Shown here: positions 25,179-34,061 of the stretch, in pieces | Numbering within the stretch: position 1 is the first letter of the stretch | How the letters are laid out: each line of letters opens with the position of its first letter | DNA from: RHKX01 sp963826475 | Lineage (GTDB): Bacteria > Actinomycetota > Thermoleophilia > Solirubrobacterales > 70-9 | Direction: 5' to 3' | Assembly (NCBI GenBank): GCA_963826475.1 | Contig: CAWGXC010000004.1 | Span: 83,728-147,727 of the forward strand | Length of the DNA stretch: 64,000 nt | Made by a program: the position numbers and the translations under genes | Notes under the pieces: generated by a model | The model's database searches: none | Told to the model about the DNA's origin: nothing | Seen by the model: the letters and a program-made list of their open reading frames with translations, nothing else

Positions 25179-25661
25179 CTAGCGCACGCGGGCCGGCTCA
25201 CCCCGGACCACGGTCCCCGCGGGCACGTCGGTTGCCACTACTGCGCCCGCCCCAACCGTGGCCTCAGCGCCGATCGTCACCCCGCCGAGGATGACTGCTC
25301 CGGAGCCGATGGTGGCGCCGTCCTCGACCGCGATCTCCAACAACTGCCAGTCTTCGGGACCCTGCAGCGAGCCGTCGGAGTTGGTGGCCCGGGGGGCCTT
25401 GTCGTTGACGAACATCACGCCGTGCCCAATGAACACCCCCTCCCCGATGCGAACCCCTGAACAGATGAAAGCGTGGCTCTGGATCTTGCAGCGCGCTCCC
25501 ACCTCGACGCCCTCCTGGACCTCGACGAACGGCCCGATCCGGGTCCCCTCGCCGATCGAGCATCCGTAAAGGTTCGTGAAGCTGTGAACGAAGGCACCCT
25601 CCCCGAACCGGCAATCCCGGATGAGCCTGTAGGGGGCATCGTTGCTGGGAAGCTCGGACAT
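25179..25661 (-). CDS. Hexapeptide-repeat N-acetyltransferase (WbpD-like)
   Basis: A 160-residue left-handed beta-helix acyltransferase. Repeated hexapeptides (IGEGTRIGPFVEVQEGVEVG, IGEGVFIGHGV, IGSGAVILGGVTIG) are clear, and NDKAPRA is the motif seen in UDP-2-acetamido-3-amino-glucuronate N-acetyltransferases. It would acetylate the 3-amino group made by the DegT aminotransferase downstream. It is the only minus-strand gene in this part of the cluster. Its start is divergent from the frameshifted toroid gene. Confidence 0.85.
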   Translation of the reverse strand: MSELPSNDAPYRLIRDCRFGEGAFVHSFTNLYGCSIGEGTRIGPFVEVQEGVEVGARCKIQSHAFICSGVRIGEGVFIGHGVMFVNDKAPRATNSDGSLQGPEDWQLLEIAVEDGATIGSGAVILGGVTIGAEATVGAGAVVATDVPAGTVVRGEPARVR

Positions 25662-26848
25662 CAGCCGATCATCTCAGCCGAGCGGATCGAGCGGCTGGGT
25701 GAGCGGATCGAGCGGCTCCGCCGCTGGGGCGATGAGCGGGACTGGGTGGGTCCTGATCCCTACGAGGGCCTCAACGCGACGCGCCTGAAATTCATGCGCC
25801 GCAGTCCGCTGGGCCGTCGCGCCCTGATCCAGCTCGTCAAACGCTCGCCGGTCGATCTCCGGGGCCCGCTGAGGCATCGAGCCGCGGGTCGACGCCGCCT
25901 CGCTCGCTCACGTGGCGTCGAGTTACGCGCGGCTGCAGGCAGCGGACCCCGAACCGCTCCAGCGAGCGCTCGCGGGCGCTCGGGGAGACGCGCTGCCAGG
26001 CCTTCCCCGAACCATGCTGGGGCTATCACTTCGACGTCGAGACGCGATTCTTCTTCTACGGGTCCGGGACCCCGAACACGATCGCCTCCGCGTTCGCGGG
26101 CCACGCCCTGCTCGACGCGCACCTGGCGACCGGGCGGCCCGAGCCCCTCGAGCAGGCCTCGGGCGTCGGCGACTTCTTCCTCACCCGGATCGGGCTGAAC
26201 GAGGGCTACGGCGGCTCCTACTTCGGTTACTTCCCGGGTGACCGGACGGCCATCCACAACGCCAACGCCCTCGCCACCGCGCTGCTCGCCCGGCTGCACG
26301 CCCGATCGCCGCGGCCGGAGCTGCTGGCCGCCGCGCGCGCGGGGATCCGCTTCGTCCTCGCCCACCAAGGCGGCGACGGCTCGTGGCGTTACGCGGAAGG
26401 GCCTCACGGGGATTGGGTCGACAACCTCCACACCGGCTACGTCCTCGACTCGCTGCGACTGTTCGAGGATGCCCTTCCCGGCGTCGAGGAGGGAATCGAG
26501 GAGGCGTACGCGCGCGGGCTCGACTTCTACGCTCGCAACCTCTTCCTCCCCGACGGCACCCCGAAGTACTTCGCCGGGTCGGTCCACCCGATCGACGGCC
26601 AGAACGTCGCTCAGGCGATCCGCACCTTCGCCCTGGCATCCGTCTCGCGTCCGGGCTACCTCGAGCTCGCCTGGCGCACGTTCGAGTTCGCCGAGGCCCG
26701 GATGAGCCGGCCCGACGGCGCCTTCCTCTTCCAGCGCAGGCGGTTCTGGGCCAATCGAGTCCCCCACGTGCGCTGGGTCCAGGCTCCGATGCTCGATGCG
26801 CTGAGCCGGCTGTCAGTGGCCAGCCGTCCTCGGGAGCGCGCGACTTGA
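25662..26848 (+). pseudogene. Alpha/alpha-toroid-like polysaccharide locus protein, two frameshifts
   Basis: Joined over three frames, this reads as a protein of about 390 residues. The first frame covers ERIERLGERIERLRRWGDER to SPVDLRGPL. After a +1 shift between 25868 and 25885 comes VDAASLAHVASSYARLQAAD. After another +1 shift near 25970-25984 comes a long intact part with PCWGYHFDVETRFFFYGSG, GTPNTIASAFAGHALLDAH, AYARGLDFYARNLF and FFAGSVHP-like text, ending with TGA 26846-26848. The style matches six-hairpin/alpha-alpha toroid proteins found in surface polysaccharide loci; the function is unknown. The true start is unresolved. The stop overlaps the next gene. Confidence 0.6.
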
Positions 26849-27891
26849 GCCGGTCTGCGCCGAAGGTCTGGATCGATCTCGCGAGCTCTCCTCATCCGCT
26901 GATCTTCGAGCCGATCTGCAGCCGGCTGGAGGCCGAGGGGGCGACCGTCGTCGTCACGGTGCGCGATCACGCGCAGACCCTCGAGCTCTCCCGTCGTCGC
27001 TGGCCCGGGGCGACCCCGATCGGTGGGCCGGCCCTCGGCGGTCGGGTGTCGAAGGCGCTCGAGCTCGCCGCCCGTGTGCGCGACCTCGCCCGCTGGGCTC
27101 GGGCCGAGCGACCCGACGTCGCGCTGTCGCACAACTCCTATGCCCAGATCCTCGCGGCCCGGCTGGTCGGGGTCCCGGCGGTGACGGCGATGGACTACGA
27201 ATACCAGCCGGCCAACCACATCGCCTTCCGCGGCGCCTCCCGGATCCTGCTTCCCGAGGCCATCCCCGCGAAGGTGGTCGCCAGGCAGGGGGCCGGCAGC
27301 TCCAAGGTGATCCGCTACCCCGGCTACAAGGAGGCCCTATATCTGAGGGACCTGCCTCCAATCGGAGACGTGCTCGGACAGCTCGGCGTCGACGGCGGGC
27401 TCGTCGCCGTCGCTCGTGCCGCCGCCGCCGGCGCCGCCTATCACCCGGGCGACAACCCGCTCTTCCTCGAAGCCCTGCGAGAGCTCGGCGCTCGAGCGGG
27501 AATGACGACCGTGGTCCTCGCTCGGCACCCGGGCCAGCGCGAGGCGATCGCGCGTCTCGGGCTTCCCTCGCTGGTGCTCCCGGACGAGGCGGTGGATGCC
27601 CGATCCCTCCTCCGGGCGGCGGATCTGTTCGTGGGAGCGGGGGGGACGATGTGCCGGGAAGCGGCTCTGCTCGGCGTTCCCGCGTACAGTATTTTCGCCG
27701 GCCGCCCGCCGGCGGTGGACCTCAGACTCGAGAAGGAAGGCCTGCTCATGCGGCTCGACCACGTCGATCAGTTCGGGGCGTTGCGGACCCGAGCGAACGG
27801 CTCGGGACCTCGGCTCGACCTGATCCGCATCGGCGGTGAGATCGAGGACATCTTCGTCTCCGCCACGCTCGAGGCGGCCGGGGGGAGGTAG
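26845..27891 (+). CDS. DUF354 family protein (GT-B-like predicted glycosyltransferase)
   Basis: A 348-residue protein of the DUF354 family, whose fold resembles UDP-GlcNAc 2-epimerase/GT-B enzymes. The N-terminal VWIDLASSPHPLIFEPI, AMDYEYQPANHIAF and the C-terminal ADLFVGAGGTMCREAALLG are family hallmarks. The TTG start at 26845 overlaps the upstream stop (TTGA). Neighbours are all polysaccharide genes, so glycan assembly is the likely role, but no activity has been established for the family. Confidence 0.8.
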   Translation: MSRSAPKVWIDLASSPHPLIFEPICSRLEAEGATVVVTVRDHAQTLELSRRRWPGATPIGGPALGGRVSKALELAARVRDLARWARAERPDVALSHNSYAQILAARLVGVPAVTAMDYEYQPANHIAFRGASRILLPEAIPAKVVARQGAGSSKVIRYPGYKEALYLRDLPPIGDVLGQLGVDGGLVAVARAAAAGAAYHPGDNPLFLEALRELGARAGMTTVVLARHPGQREAIARLGLPSLVLPDEAVDARSLLRAADLFVGAGGTMCREAALLGVPAYSIFAGRPPAVDLRLEKEGLLMRLDHVDQFGALRTRANGSGPRLDLIRIGGEIEDIFVSATLEAAGGR

Positions 27892-27897
27892 GGACGA

Positions 27898-29046
27898 ATG
27901 GCGACTCCCGACGCGACTCAGCTGATCGACGAGGTCCCCTTCGTAGACCTCGACCGCCAGCACGCCCCGTTGGCGTCTGAGATCGAAGCCGCGATGGCGG
28001 CGGTCGTCAACCGGGGGGACTTCATCCTCGGCGCTGCCGTCGAGGCCTTCGAGCAGGACTTCGCGACCTTCACCGGAGTCGCTCACGCGGTCGGCGTCGG
28101 ATCCGGCACGGCGGCGCTGACGATTGCGCTGCGGGCGGCGGGCGTCGGCCCCGGCGACGAGGTGATCGTGCCGGCGCACACCTTCATCGCCACCGCCCTC
28201 GGGGTAGCGCATGCCGGAGCGACGCCGGTCTTCTGCGACGTCGTCGAGGCGACCGGGCTGCTCGACTTCTCCGCGGCAGCCGATCGGGTCACCCCGCGGA
28301 CCGCCGCCGTGATCCCGGTGCACCTGTACGGCCAGGTCTGTGCGATGGACGAGGCGGAAGGCTTCGCGGATCGTCACGGGCTCGCGTTGATCGAGGACGC
28401 GGCACAGGCCCACGGAGCCCGATGGGACGGCCGCAGGGCCGGCTCCTTCGGCCGCGCGGCCGCCTTCAGCTTCTACCCGAGCAAGAACCTCGGCGCCTTC
28501 GGAGACGGGGGGATCGTCTGCACCGACGACGCCGAGATCGCCGCCGCCGCCAGGAGCTGGCGGAACCTGGGTCAGCTCCGCAAGGGCGAGCATCTGAACG
28601 CCGGCTTCAACGAGCGCCTCGACACGATCCAGGCGGCGGTGCTCGCCTGCAAGCTTCCCCACCTCGACACATGGAACGACAGCCGTCGTGAGGTCGCCGG
28701 CTGGTATCGGGACCGCCTCGGCGGCGTCGGCGCGATCCTCCCCGAGCGCGAGCTCGCCGAGGACGTCTTCCACCTCTTTCCGATCCGCGTCCGCGCTCGC
28801 GACGATGTCGCGGCGGCGCTTGCCGAGCTGCGCATCGGAACGGGCATCCACTACACGCCGGCGGTGCACGCTCAGCCGCCGTTCCGAGACGCGGACGCCG
28901 AGGGCCCCGCGAGGGACTTCCCGGTCGCCGAGGCCTGGGCGAGCGAGGAGCTCTCGTTGCCGATGTTCGCCGGGATGACCGAGGATGAGGTGGAGACCGT
29001 GGCCGTTGCCCTCGACCGGGTCGTCACGCGAGAAGACCTGGGCTGA
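27898..29046 (+). CDS. DegT/DnrJ/EryC1/StrS aminotransferase (WbpE-like)
   Basis: A 382-residue PLP-dependent sugar aminotransferase. VGVGSGTAALTIALRA binds the cofactor phosphate, EDAAQAHGA is the Asp-containing motif, and SFYPSKNLGAFGDGG carries the Schiff-base Lys196. HTFIATA and GFNERLDTIQAA are also typical. It would transaminate the 3-keto sugar made by the Gfo/Idh/MocA dehydrogenase, followed by the WbpD-like acetyltransferase. It begins 6 bases after the DUF354 gene, in one operon. Confidence 0.92.
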   Translation: MATPDATQLIDEVPFVDLDRQHAPLASEIEAAMAAVVNRGDFILGAAVEAFEQDFATFTGVAHAVGVGSGTAALTIALRAAGVGPGDEVIVPAHTFIATALGVAHAGATPVFCDVVEATGLLDFSAAADRVTPRTAAVIPVHLYGQVCAMDEAEGFADRHGLALIEDAAQAHGARWDGRRAGSFGRAAAFSFYPSKNLGAFGDGGIVCTDDAEIAAAARSWRNLGQLRKGEHLNAGFNERLDTIQAAVLACKLPHLDTWNDSRREVAGWYRDRLGGVGAILPERELAEDVFHLFPIRVRARDDVAAALAELRIGTGIHYTPAVHAQPPFRDADAEGPARDFPVAEAWASEELSLPMFAGMTEDEVETVAVALDRVVTREDLG

Positions 29047-29054
29047 GGCGGTCG

Positions 29055-30050
29055 ATGGCGGCCGAGAAGGGCCTCGAGGTGAGGGCCTGTCCCCTCTGCG
29101 GTTCCCCGCTCGCCGGGAGTGTCCCGGCCCGCGAGATGATGCTCGGGCTCCGCGACCCGTTCCACTACGGCGAGTGCTCGCGCTGTTCGACCCTGGCCCT
29201 GCTCGATCCCCCCACGGACCTCAGCACCTACTACCCGTCCGGCTACTACTCGCTGCGCCCGGCGACGCGTCCTCGACGCATCGTGCGCTTGGCGAAGCGC
29301 CTGCGGGCGGAGGCCGCGGCCCATGGGCACGTGCGCCTCGCGACATGGATCGGGCTCGGAGCCGGAGCGCCGATGTGGTCGTCGTGGCTCGAGGTCACCG
29401 GGCTGGACCGCTCCGCGTCGATCTGCGATGTCGGATGCGGCTCCGGGGACGCGCTCTTCGATCTGCGCGACAACGGCTTCACCAACCTGGTTGGGGCCGA
29501 TCCGTTCATCGAGGGGCCGATCAGCAGGGACGGGGTCGAGATCCGCAGAGCGACGGCGGCTGAGCTGTCGGGAAGCTTCGACCTGGTGATGTTCAACCAT
29601 TCCTTCGAGCACGTTCCCGACCCGATCGAGACGCTGCGCGCGGCCGGTGAGCTGCTGGCGCCGGGCGGCACGGTGATGGTTCGCACGCCGATCGCGGGCT
29701 GCTGGGCGTGGCGGCACTACGGGGCCGACTGGGTCGGGCTCGACGCCCCACGGCACCTCTTCGTCCCCTCCATCGAGGGACTGCACGCCGGCGCCGGGCG
29801 CGCCGGTCTCGAGGTCTTCGAGACCCGCTTCGACTCGACCGACATGCAGTTCTGGCGCAGCGAGCAGTATCGGCGCGATGTCTCTCTCTTCGACCCGGCG
29901 TCCCATCAGGTCGATCCCTCCGGCTCTCCGTACTCGCGTGCGCGGATCCGCGCCTGGAGGCGTGAGGCGAAACGGCTCAACCGAGCCGCTGACGGCGACA
30001 CGGCGGCCGTCTTCCTCAGGCCGTCCGCGGTGAAGCGGAGCGCTTCGTGA
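29055..30050 (+). CDS. SAM-dependent methyltransferase with N-terminal zinc ribbon
   Basis: A 331-residue class I methyltransferase. The N-terminus has CPLCG and CSRCS, a putative Zn ribbon found in sugar C- and O-methyltransferases. Motif I is ICDVGCGSGDALFD, followed by LVMFNHSFEHVPDPI and the substrate-side ADWVGLDAPRHLFV. It lies 8 bases after the aminotransferase gene. A second methyltransferase of the same layout is encoded at 57.2 kb. It probably methylates a sugar of the repeat unit. Confidence 0.82.
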   Translation: MAAEKGLEVRACPLCGSPLAGSVPAREMMLGLRDPFHYGECSRCSTLALLDPPTDLSTYYPSGYYSLRPATRPRRIVRLAKRLRAEAAAHGHVRLATWIGLGAGAPMWSSWLEVTGLDRSASICDVGCGSGDALFDLRDNGFTNLVGADPFIEGPISRDGVEIRRATAAELSGSFDLVMFNHSFEHVPDPIETLRAAGELLAPGGTVMVRTPIAGCWAWRHYGADWVGLDAPRHLFVPSIEGLHAGAGRAGLEVFETRFDSTDMQFWRSEQYRRDVSLFDPASHQVDPSGSPYSRARIRAWRREAKRLNRAADGDTAAVFLRPSAVKRSAS

Positions 30051-30083
30051 GCGCCGTCCCGCCGGGATCCCCGGCGCCTGCGG

Positions 30084-31142
30084 GTGGTCATGGCCCAGCC
30101 CGACCCCCGCAATCCGGGCGGGATCAGCGGCGTGGTCGCCTCACTCGAGCGGGCCGGCCTCGACCGGGCCGTCGAGCTCGTCGAGCTGCCGACCTCGGCG
30201 ATGTCGAGCCCCCTGCCGGTGAAGCTGGCGCAGGCGACCAGGGCCACGGTGAAGCTGATCGGACTGCTCAGCGGCCGCGCCCGCCCCGACGTGGTGCACC
30301 TCCATGCCAGCACCGGCGGCAGCCTCCTGCGCAAGCTGGTGCTGGCCGCATGCTGTCGCACCGCGCGGGTTCCCTACGTCGCGCACGAGCACTCGGGCGA
30401 GCTCGACGAGTGGATCGGCCGCTCGCAGCTCCGGCGAGCCGCGGCCACCGCCCTCTACGCGCACGCCGCGACGACGATCGTGCTGGCCGAGCGCTGGAGG
30501 CCGACGATGGAGTCGCTGGGATCCACCGAGATCGAGGTGGTCCCCAATGGCCTCTCGGCCGCCGAGCGGGCGACCCTCGGGCGCGCTCGCGAGATTCGCC
30601 GCGCCGACCGGGGTGCCGATCGCTCGGCCGTCCTCCTGTTCTACGGCCGGTGGGTGCCCAAGAAGGGCCCCGATCGGCTGGGGTCGGCCCTGCGCGGGCT
30701 CACTCGAACCGATTACGAGGTGCACGTGTACGGGAGCGGCGATCGCCGCTCGGTCGCGGCCGCCTTCGACGGGGTCGGGGGGGAGGTCGAGATCCGCGGT
30801 TGGCTCGAGGGCGAGGACAAGGTCGAGGAGCTCGGGCGAGCGACGGCCCTGATCGCGCCGTCGCGCGCCGAGGGTCTGCCGGTGGCGCTCGTGGAGGCCC
30901 GTGCGGCCGGCACTCCCGTGATCGCATCCGACGTCGGCGGGGTTGCCGAGGCTCTCCGCGGCTACGCCGCCGGGCTTCTGCTCGATCCCACCGACGATGA
31001 GGGGCTGCGTAAGGCGATCGAGGGGGTGCTCGCCGGGAGCTGGCCGCCCGCCGGCGACCCGATCGAGCTCCCCGAGGCTCTCTGGGCCGAGACCTCGGTC
31101 GAGCGCCTCGTGCGGATCTACCGGGCGGTTGCCGGGCCATGA
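30084..31142 (+). CDS. Glycosyltransferase family 4
   Basis: About 352 residues with a GT-B fold. NPGGISGVVASLERAG is the acceptor-side loop, VVHLHASTGG and YVAHEHSG follow, VVPNGL marks the start of the donor domain, FYGRWVPKKGPDRL is typical, and the EX7E motif lies in SRAEGLPVALVEARAAGTP. The GTG at 30084 is the first in-frame start; the frame has no better one upstream. The stop overlaps the flippase start (ATGA). Confidence 0.86.
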   Translation: MVMAQPDPRNPGGISGVVASLERAGLDRAVELVELPTSAMSSPLPVKLAQATRATVKLIGLLSGRARPDVVHLHASTGGSLLRKLVLAACCRTARVPYVAHEHSGELDEWIGRSQLRRAAATALYAHAATTIVLAERWRPTMESLGSTEIEVVPNGLSAAERATLGRAREIRRADRGADRSAVLLFYGRWVPKKGPDRLGSALRGLTRTDYEVHVYGSGDRRSVAAAFDGVGGEVEIRGWLEGEDKVEELGRATALIAPSRAEGLPVALVEARAAGTPVIASDVGGVAEALRGYAAGLLLDPTDDEGLRKAIEGVLAGSWPPAGDPIELPEALWAETSVERLVRIYRAVAGP

Positions 31143-32641
31143 CGATGTTCCGGCGAATCGTCCTGATCGGCGGAGCGGGGATCGTGGGCGCCGCGTGCCT
31201 GGCGCTCGTCCAGATCCGCGTCGGCAGCCTCTTCGGCGTATCCGGCGAGCTGGACGCCTTCTTCATCGGCGCGGCCATCCCGTCGGTGCTGCTCGCCATC
31301 GGAGCGGCTGCGATCAGCTCGCTGGTCGTTCCCCGGCTGCCCACAGGCGATCCCGAGCTGACCGCGGCCGCGGCGGGCCGGATGGCCGTGCGCGCCGCCC
31401 TGATCGCGATTCCGCTGACGGCATTCGTGGTCATCGCCGCCGGGCTGATCGTCCGGGTGGTCGGCCCGGGTCTCGATGCCGCCGTCACCGATCAGGCGGC
31501 ATCCGTGCTGCGGATCTACGCGCTCTCGATCCCCGGCACCGCCATCGCGTTCGTCTTCTCCGCCTACGGCTACGCGTCCGGGCGCATCTGGACGTCGGGC
31601 CTGTCCACGGCGCTCTACGCGCTGACCTGGCTCGGGCTCCTGTTCGTTTCAGCCTTCACCGACGACGTGCAGTCGGCGGCGCTCGCGGGCCTCGTGGCGA
31701 CCGCGATTCAGGTCATCGCCGCCTACCTGCTCGCCTCGGCCGGCCTGCCGCGACCACGTCCCGTCTTCAGGGGGCTGCGGATCAGCCACGCGGGGCTGAT
31801 GGCGATCGCGGCGATCCTTGGGGCGACGATCGTCGCCCGCGCCGGGCTTCTGCTCGACCCCCTCTTCGGCTCCCTTCTGCCGGAGGGGTCGGTCTCACAG
31901 CTCTCATATGCAACGAGGATCACGGCCCTGGCGGTCCTGGTGTGCGGCCAGGGCGCCGCGTTCAGCCTGCTCATCGTCGGCCGCGAGCGCTCCGGACCCG
32001 AGGCCGAGCGGGAGTCCCGGATCGGGCTGATCGCTCCGATCCTCTTCTCGACCTCGGCGACCGCCGTCCTGGTCGTGGCCGGCCCCCAGCTGAGTCAGCT
32101 GATCCTTGCGCGCGGGGAGCTCAGCGCTGCCGACGCCAGGGACGTCGGTCACCTGCTGCAGATCACCGGCCTCGCCGTCATCCCGTTCACCGTGGTCTGG
32201 GCGCTCGAGGCCCTGCTCTACGCGGAGCTGCGGACGCGCGCGGTGCTCGATCGCGCTCTCGTCGGCTTGGTCGTGAACGCCGCGGCTTCGGGCCTGCTCG
32301 TCCTCGCCATCGGCATCGAGGGCCGGCCGCTCGGCGTCCTGGCCGGCGCGCTCGTCCAGCTCGGCCTGCTCCTGGCGCTGTTCTGGCGCGATCCCCGGAT
32401 CGCACCGCTCCGTGCGCCGGCTCCGCTGCGGCTGATCGCCCTCCATGCGGCGATGGTCGCGACGGCGGCGACCGTCACCTACCTGGCCTGCCGGGAGCTC
32501 GGATCCGCCGATCTCGGCGCGGTGCTGACGATCCTCGTCGCCGGTTCGATCAGCCTCGCGTTCCTTCGCTCCTTCCAGGCAAGCCATGCGCTCCCGGTTC
32601 CCCCGGCGATGCCGGGCGCGGAGGGGCGGATCGGTGTCTGA
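31139..32641 (+). CDS. MurJ/MviN-type lipid-linked oligosaccharide flippase
   Basis: A 500-residue protein with about 13-14 membrane helices. The N-terminal GVSGELDAFFIGAAIPSVL is close to the MurJ motif (DAFxxAxxxP), as are YATRI, the LxARGxxxxxD-like LILARGELSAADA and ALLYAELRTR. It probably flips the lipid-linked repeat unit across the membrane for this operon, the Wzx job, rather than lipid II, because it sits between glycosyltransferase and polymerase genes. It overlaps both neighbours. Confidence 0.85.
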   Translation: MTMFRRIVLIGGAGIVGAACLALVQIRVGSLFGVSGELDAFFIGAAIPSVLLAIGAAAISSLVVPRLPTGDPELTAAAAGRMAVRAALIAIPLTAFVVIAAGLIVRVVGPGLDAAVTDQAASVLRIYALSIPGTAIAFVFSAYGYASGRIWTSGLSTALYALTWLGLLFVSAFTDDVQSAALAGLVATAIQVIAAYLLASAGLPRPRPVFRGLRISHAGLMAIAAILGATIVARAGLLLDPLFGSLLPEGSVSQLSYATRITALAVLVCGQGAAFSLLIVGRERSGPEAERESRIGLIAPILFSTSATAVLVVAGPQLSQLILARGELSAADARDVGHLLQITGLAVIPFTVVWALEALLYAELRTRAVLDRALVGLVVNAAASGLLVLAIGIEGRPLGVLAGALVQLGLLLALFWRDPRIAPLRAPAPLRLIALHAAMVATAATVTYLACRELGSADLGAVLTILVAGSISLAFLRSFQASHALPVPPAMPGAEGRIGV

Positions 32642-34061
32642 GCCGTTCGCAGCCCACCTCGGCGAACGCCCGCCGGCGACCGCCGCCTCCCTCGTCGCGC
32701 TCGCCCTGGCGGCGCTGCTCGCCGCGGCGGCGAGCGCTTTCGAGGTGGTCCCCTGGCCCGTGCTCATCCTCCTCCCGGCGGCGGGTCTCGCGATCGTCGC
32801 CGCCCCCGGGCTGGATCGCTCCACGCCGTTGCTGGCGCTGATCGCGGTCATCTCCCTCTTTCCGGTCACCACGATCGGCCCGGCGAAGGACGCGCTCGGC
32901 GGTCACGGAAGCACACTCCGATCCGCCTTCCTGCTGGCCGTGCTGGCTTGGAGCTTCTTCACCTACCGGGGGCGGATCCCGGCCCCTCCGCGCGTCCTGC
33001 GGCCATTGGTGAGCGGCCTGCTCGTGCTCGCCGGGCTCGGCGCCGTCGCGGCGATCGCCAACGTGAGCCCCAACCAGGGCCTCGCGGCGCTGCTCGCCCA
33101 GCTGGTCGGTCAGCCGCTCGTCTTCGCCGCGCTGCTGATCGCGATCCCCGCTTATCTGCGCGGCGGGGAGCTCGCGCGTCGGCGACTGCTCGCGGCGTTC
33201 TCGGTCGGGATCATCGCCCAGGCCGGCGTGATCGTCTTGGAGCTCACCTCCGGCGGCGCCTACGACTCGCTGCGCGGGTTCACGCGGGCGCAGGGGACCA
33301 TCGGCGCGGACTTCGTCAGCGCGCTCGGGATGGCCGGCTTCTTCGTCGGAGTCGCCACGTGCGTTCGCTGGAGGGAGGGGGGGAAGCGGGCCGGATCGGC
33401 CGCGCTCGGCCTCACCACCATCCTCGCGAGCCTGGTGATCCTGGTCGCCGCGGTCGCCCGGGGAGGGGTGATCGGGGTGTTCATCGGAGGCGCCTACGTG
33501 CTGGTGTCGGACCCGCGACTCAGGCGGTTGGCGGTTCCGATCACGGCGCTCGTCGCCGTGGTCCTCGTCGGGTCGTTGCTGACTCCGGCCGGGCACCTCT
33601 GGACCGATCGTCTCGGGACCGGCTCGGTCCAGTCGTTCGATCGCCCCGCCACCTGGGTCTCCGGTGCGAGGATCGGGCTCGACCACCCCCTGACCGGGAT
33701 CGCAGAGCAGGACATCGAGGCCGATCTGATCGACGTGCGCTCCTATCGGCAGACCCCCTTCGGCGACAGCCGGGTCCTCCCGCACAACAGCTGGATCATC
33801 GTTCTCGACGAGGGAGGGTTCGGTGCGTTGGCGGTGGTCCTGTTGCTGACCGTCTCGGCATTTGCGGCCGTCCGCCCCCCGCCCGGGGGGAGGAGCACCG
33901 AGGAGAGGCTCTACGTGGCCGCGCTGATCGGAATGCTGGCCATCGCCGCGATCAACAACGTCTTCCGCCATCCCGAGTTGATGGTCCCGACGCTGATGCT
34001 GATCAGCTTGATCGCTGTCCGGCCTCATAGGATGGCTCCCTTGCAGGAGAACGATCGATGA
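32634..34061 (+). CDS. O-antigen ligase/polymerase (Wzy/WaaL) family membrane protein
   Basis: A 475-residue multi-helix protein. The large periplasmic loop contains ARIGLDHPLTGI and LPHNSWIIVLDEGGFG, the Wzy_C/WaaL motif with the conserved His. The GTG start at 32634 overlaps the flippase by 8 bases, and its stop overlaps the Wzz-like gene (ATGA). The compact flippase-polymerase-copolymerase order points to a Wzx/Wzy pathway in which this is the polymerase; ligase activity cannot be excluded. Confidence 0.82.
   Translation: MSEPFAAHLGERPPATAASLVALALAALLAAAASAFEVVPWPVLILLPAAGLAIVAAPGLDRSTPLLALIAVISLFPVTTIGPAKDALGGHGSTLRSAFLLAVLAWSFFTYRGRIPAPPRVLRPLVSGLLVLAGLGAVAAIANVSPNQGLAALLAQLVGQPLVFAALLIAIPAYLRGGELARRRLLAAFSVGIIAQAGVIVLELTSGGAYDSLRGFTRAQGTIGADFVSALGMAGFFVGVATCVRWREGGKRAGSAALGLTTILASLVILVAAVARGGVIGVFIGGAYVLVSDPRLRRLAVPITALVAVVLVGSLLTPAGHLWTDRLGTGSVQSFDRPATWVSGARIGLDHPLTGIAEQDIEADLIDVRSYRQTPFGDSRVLPHNSWIIVLDEGGFGALAVVLLLTVSAFAAVRPPPGGRSTEERLYVAALIGMLAIAAINNVFRHPELMVPTLMLISLIAVRPHRMAPLQENDR

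Noticed and set aside
25680..25717. Near-identical 17-base tandem repeat with 21-base period
   Set aside because: It simply encodes a repeated ERIERL helix in the toroid-like gene; not treated as a regulatory repeat.
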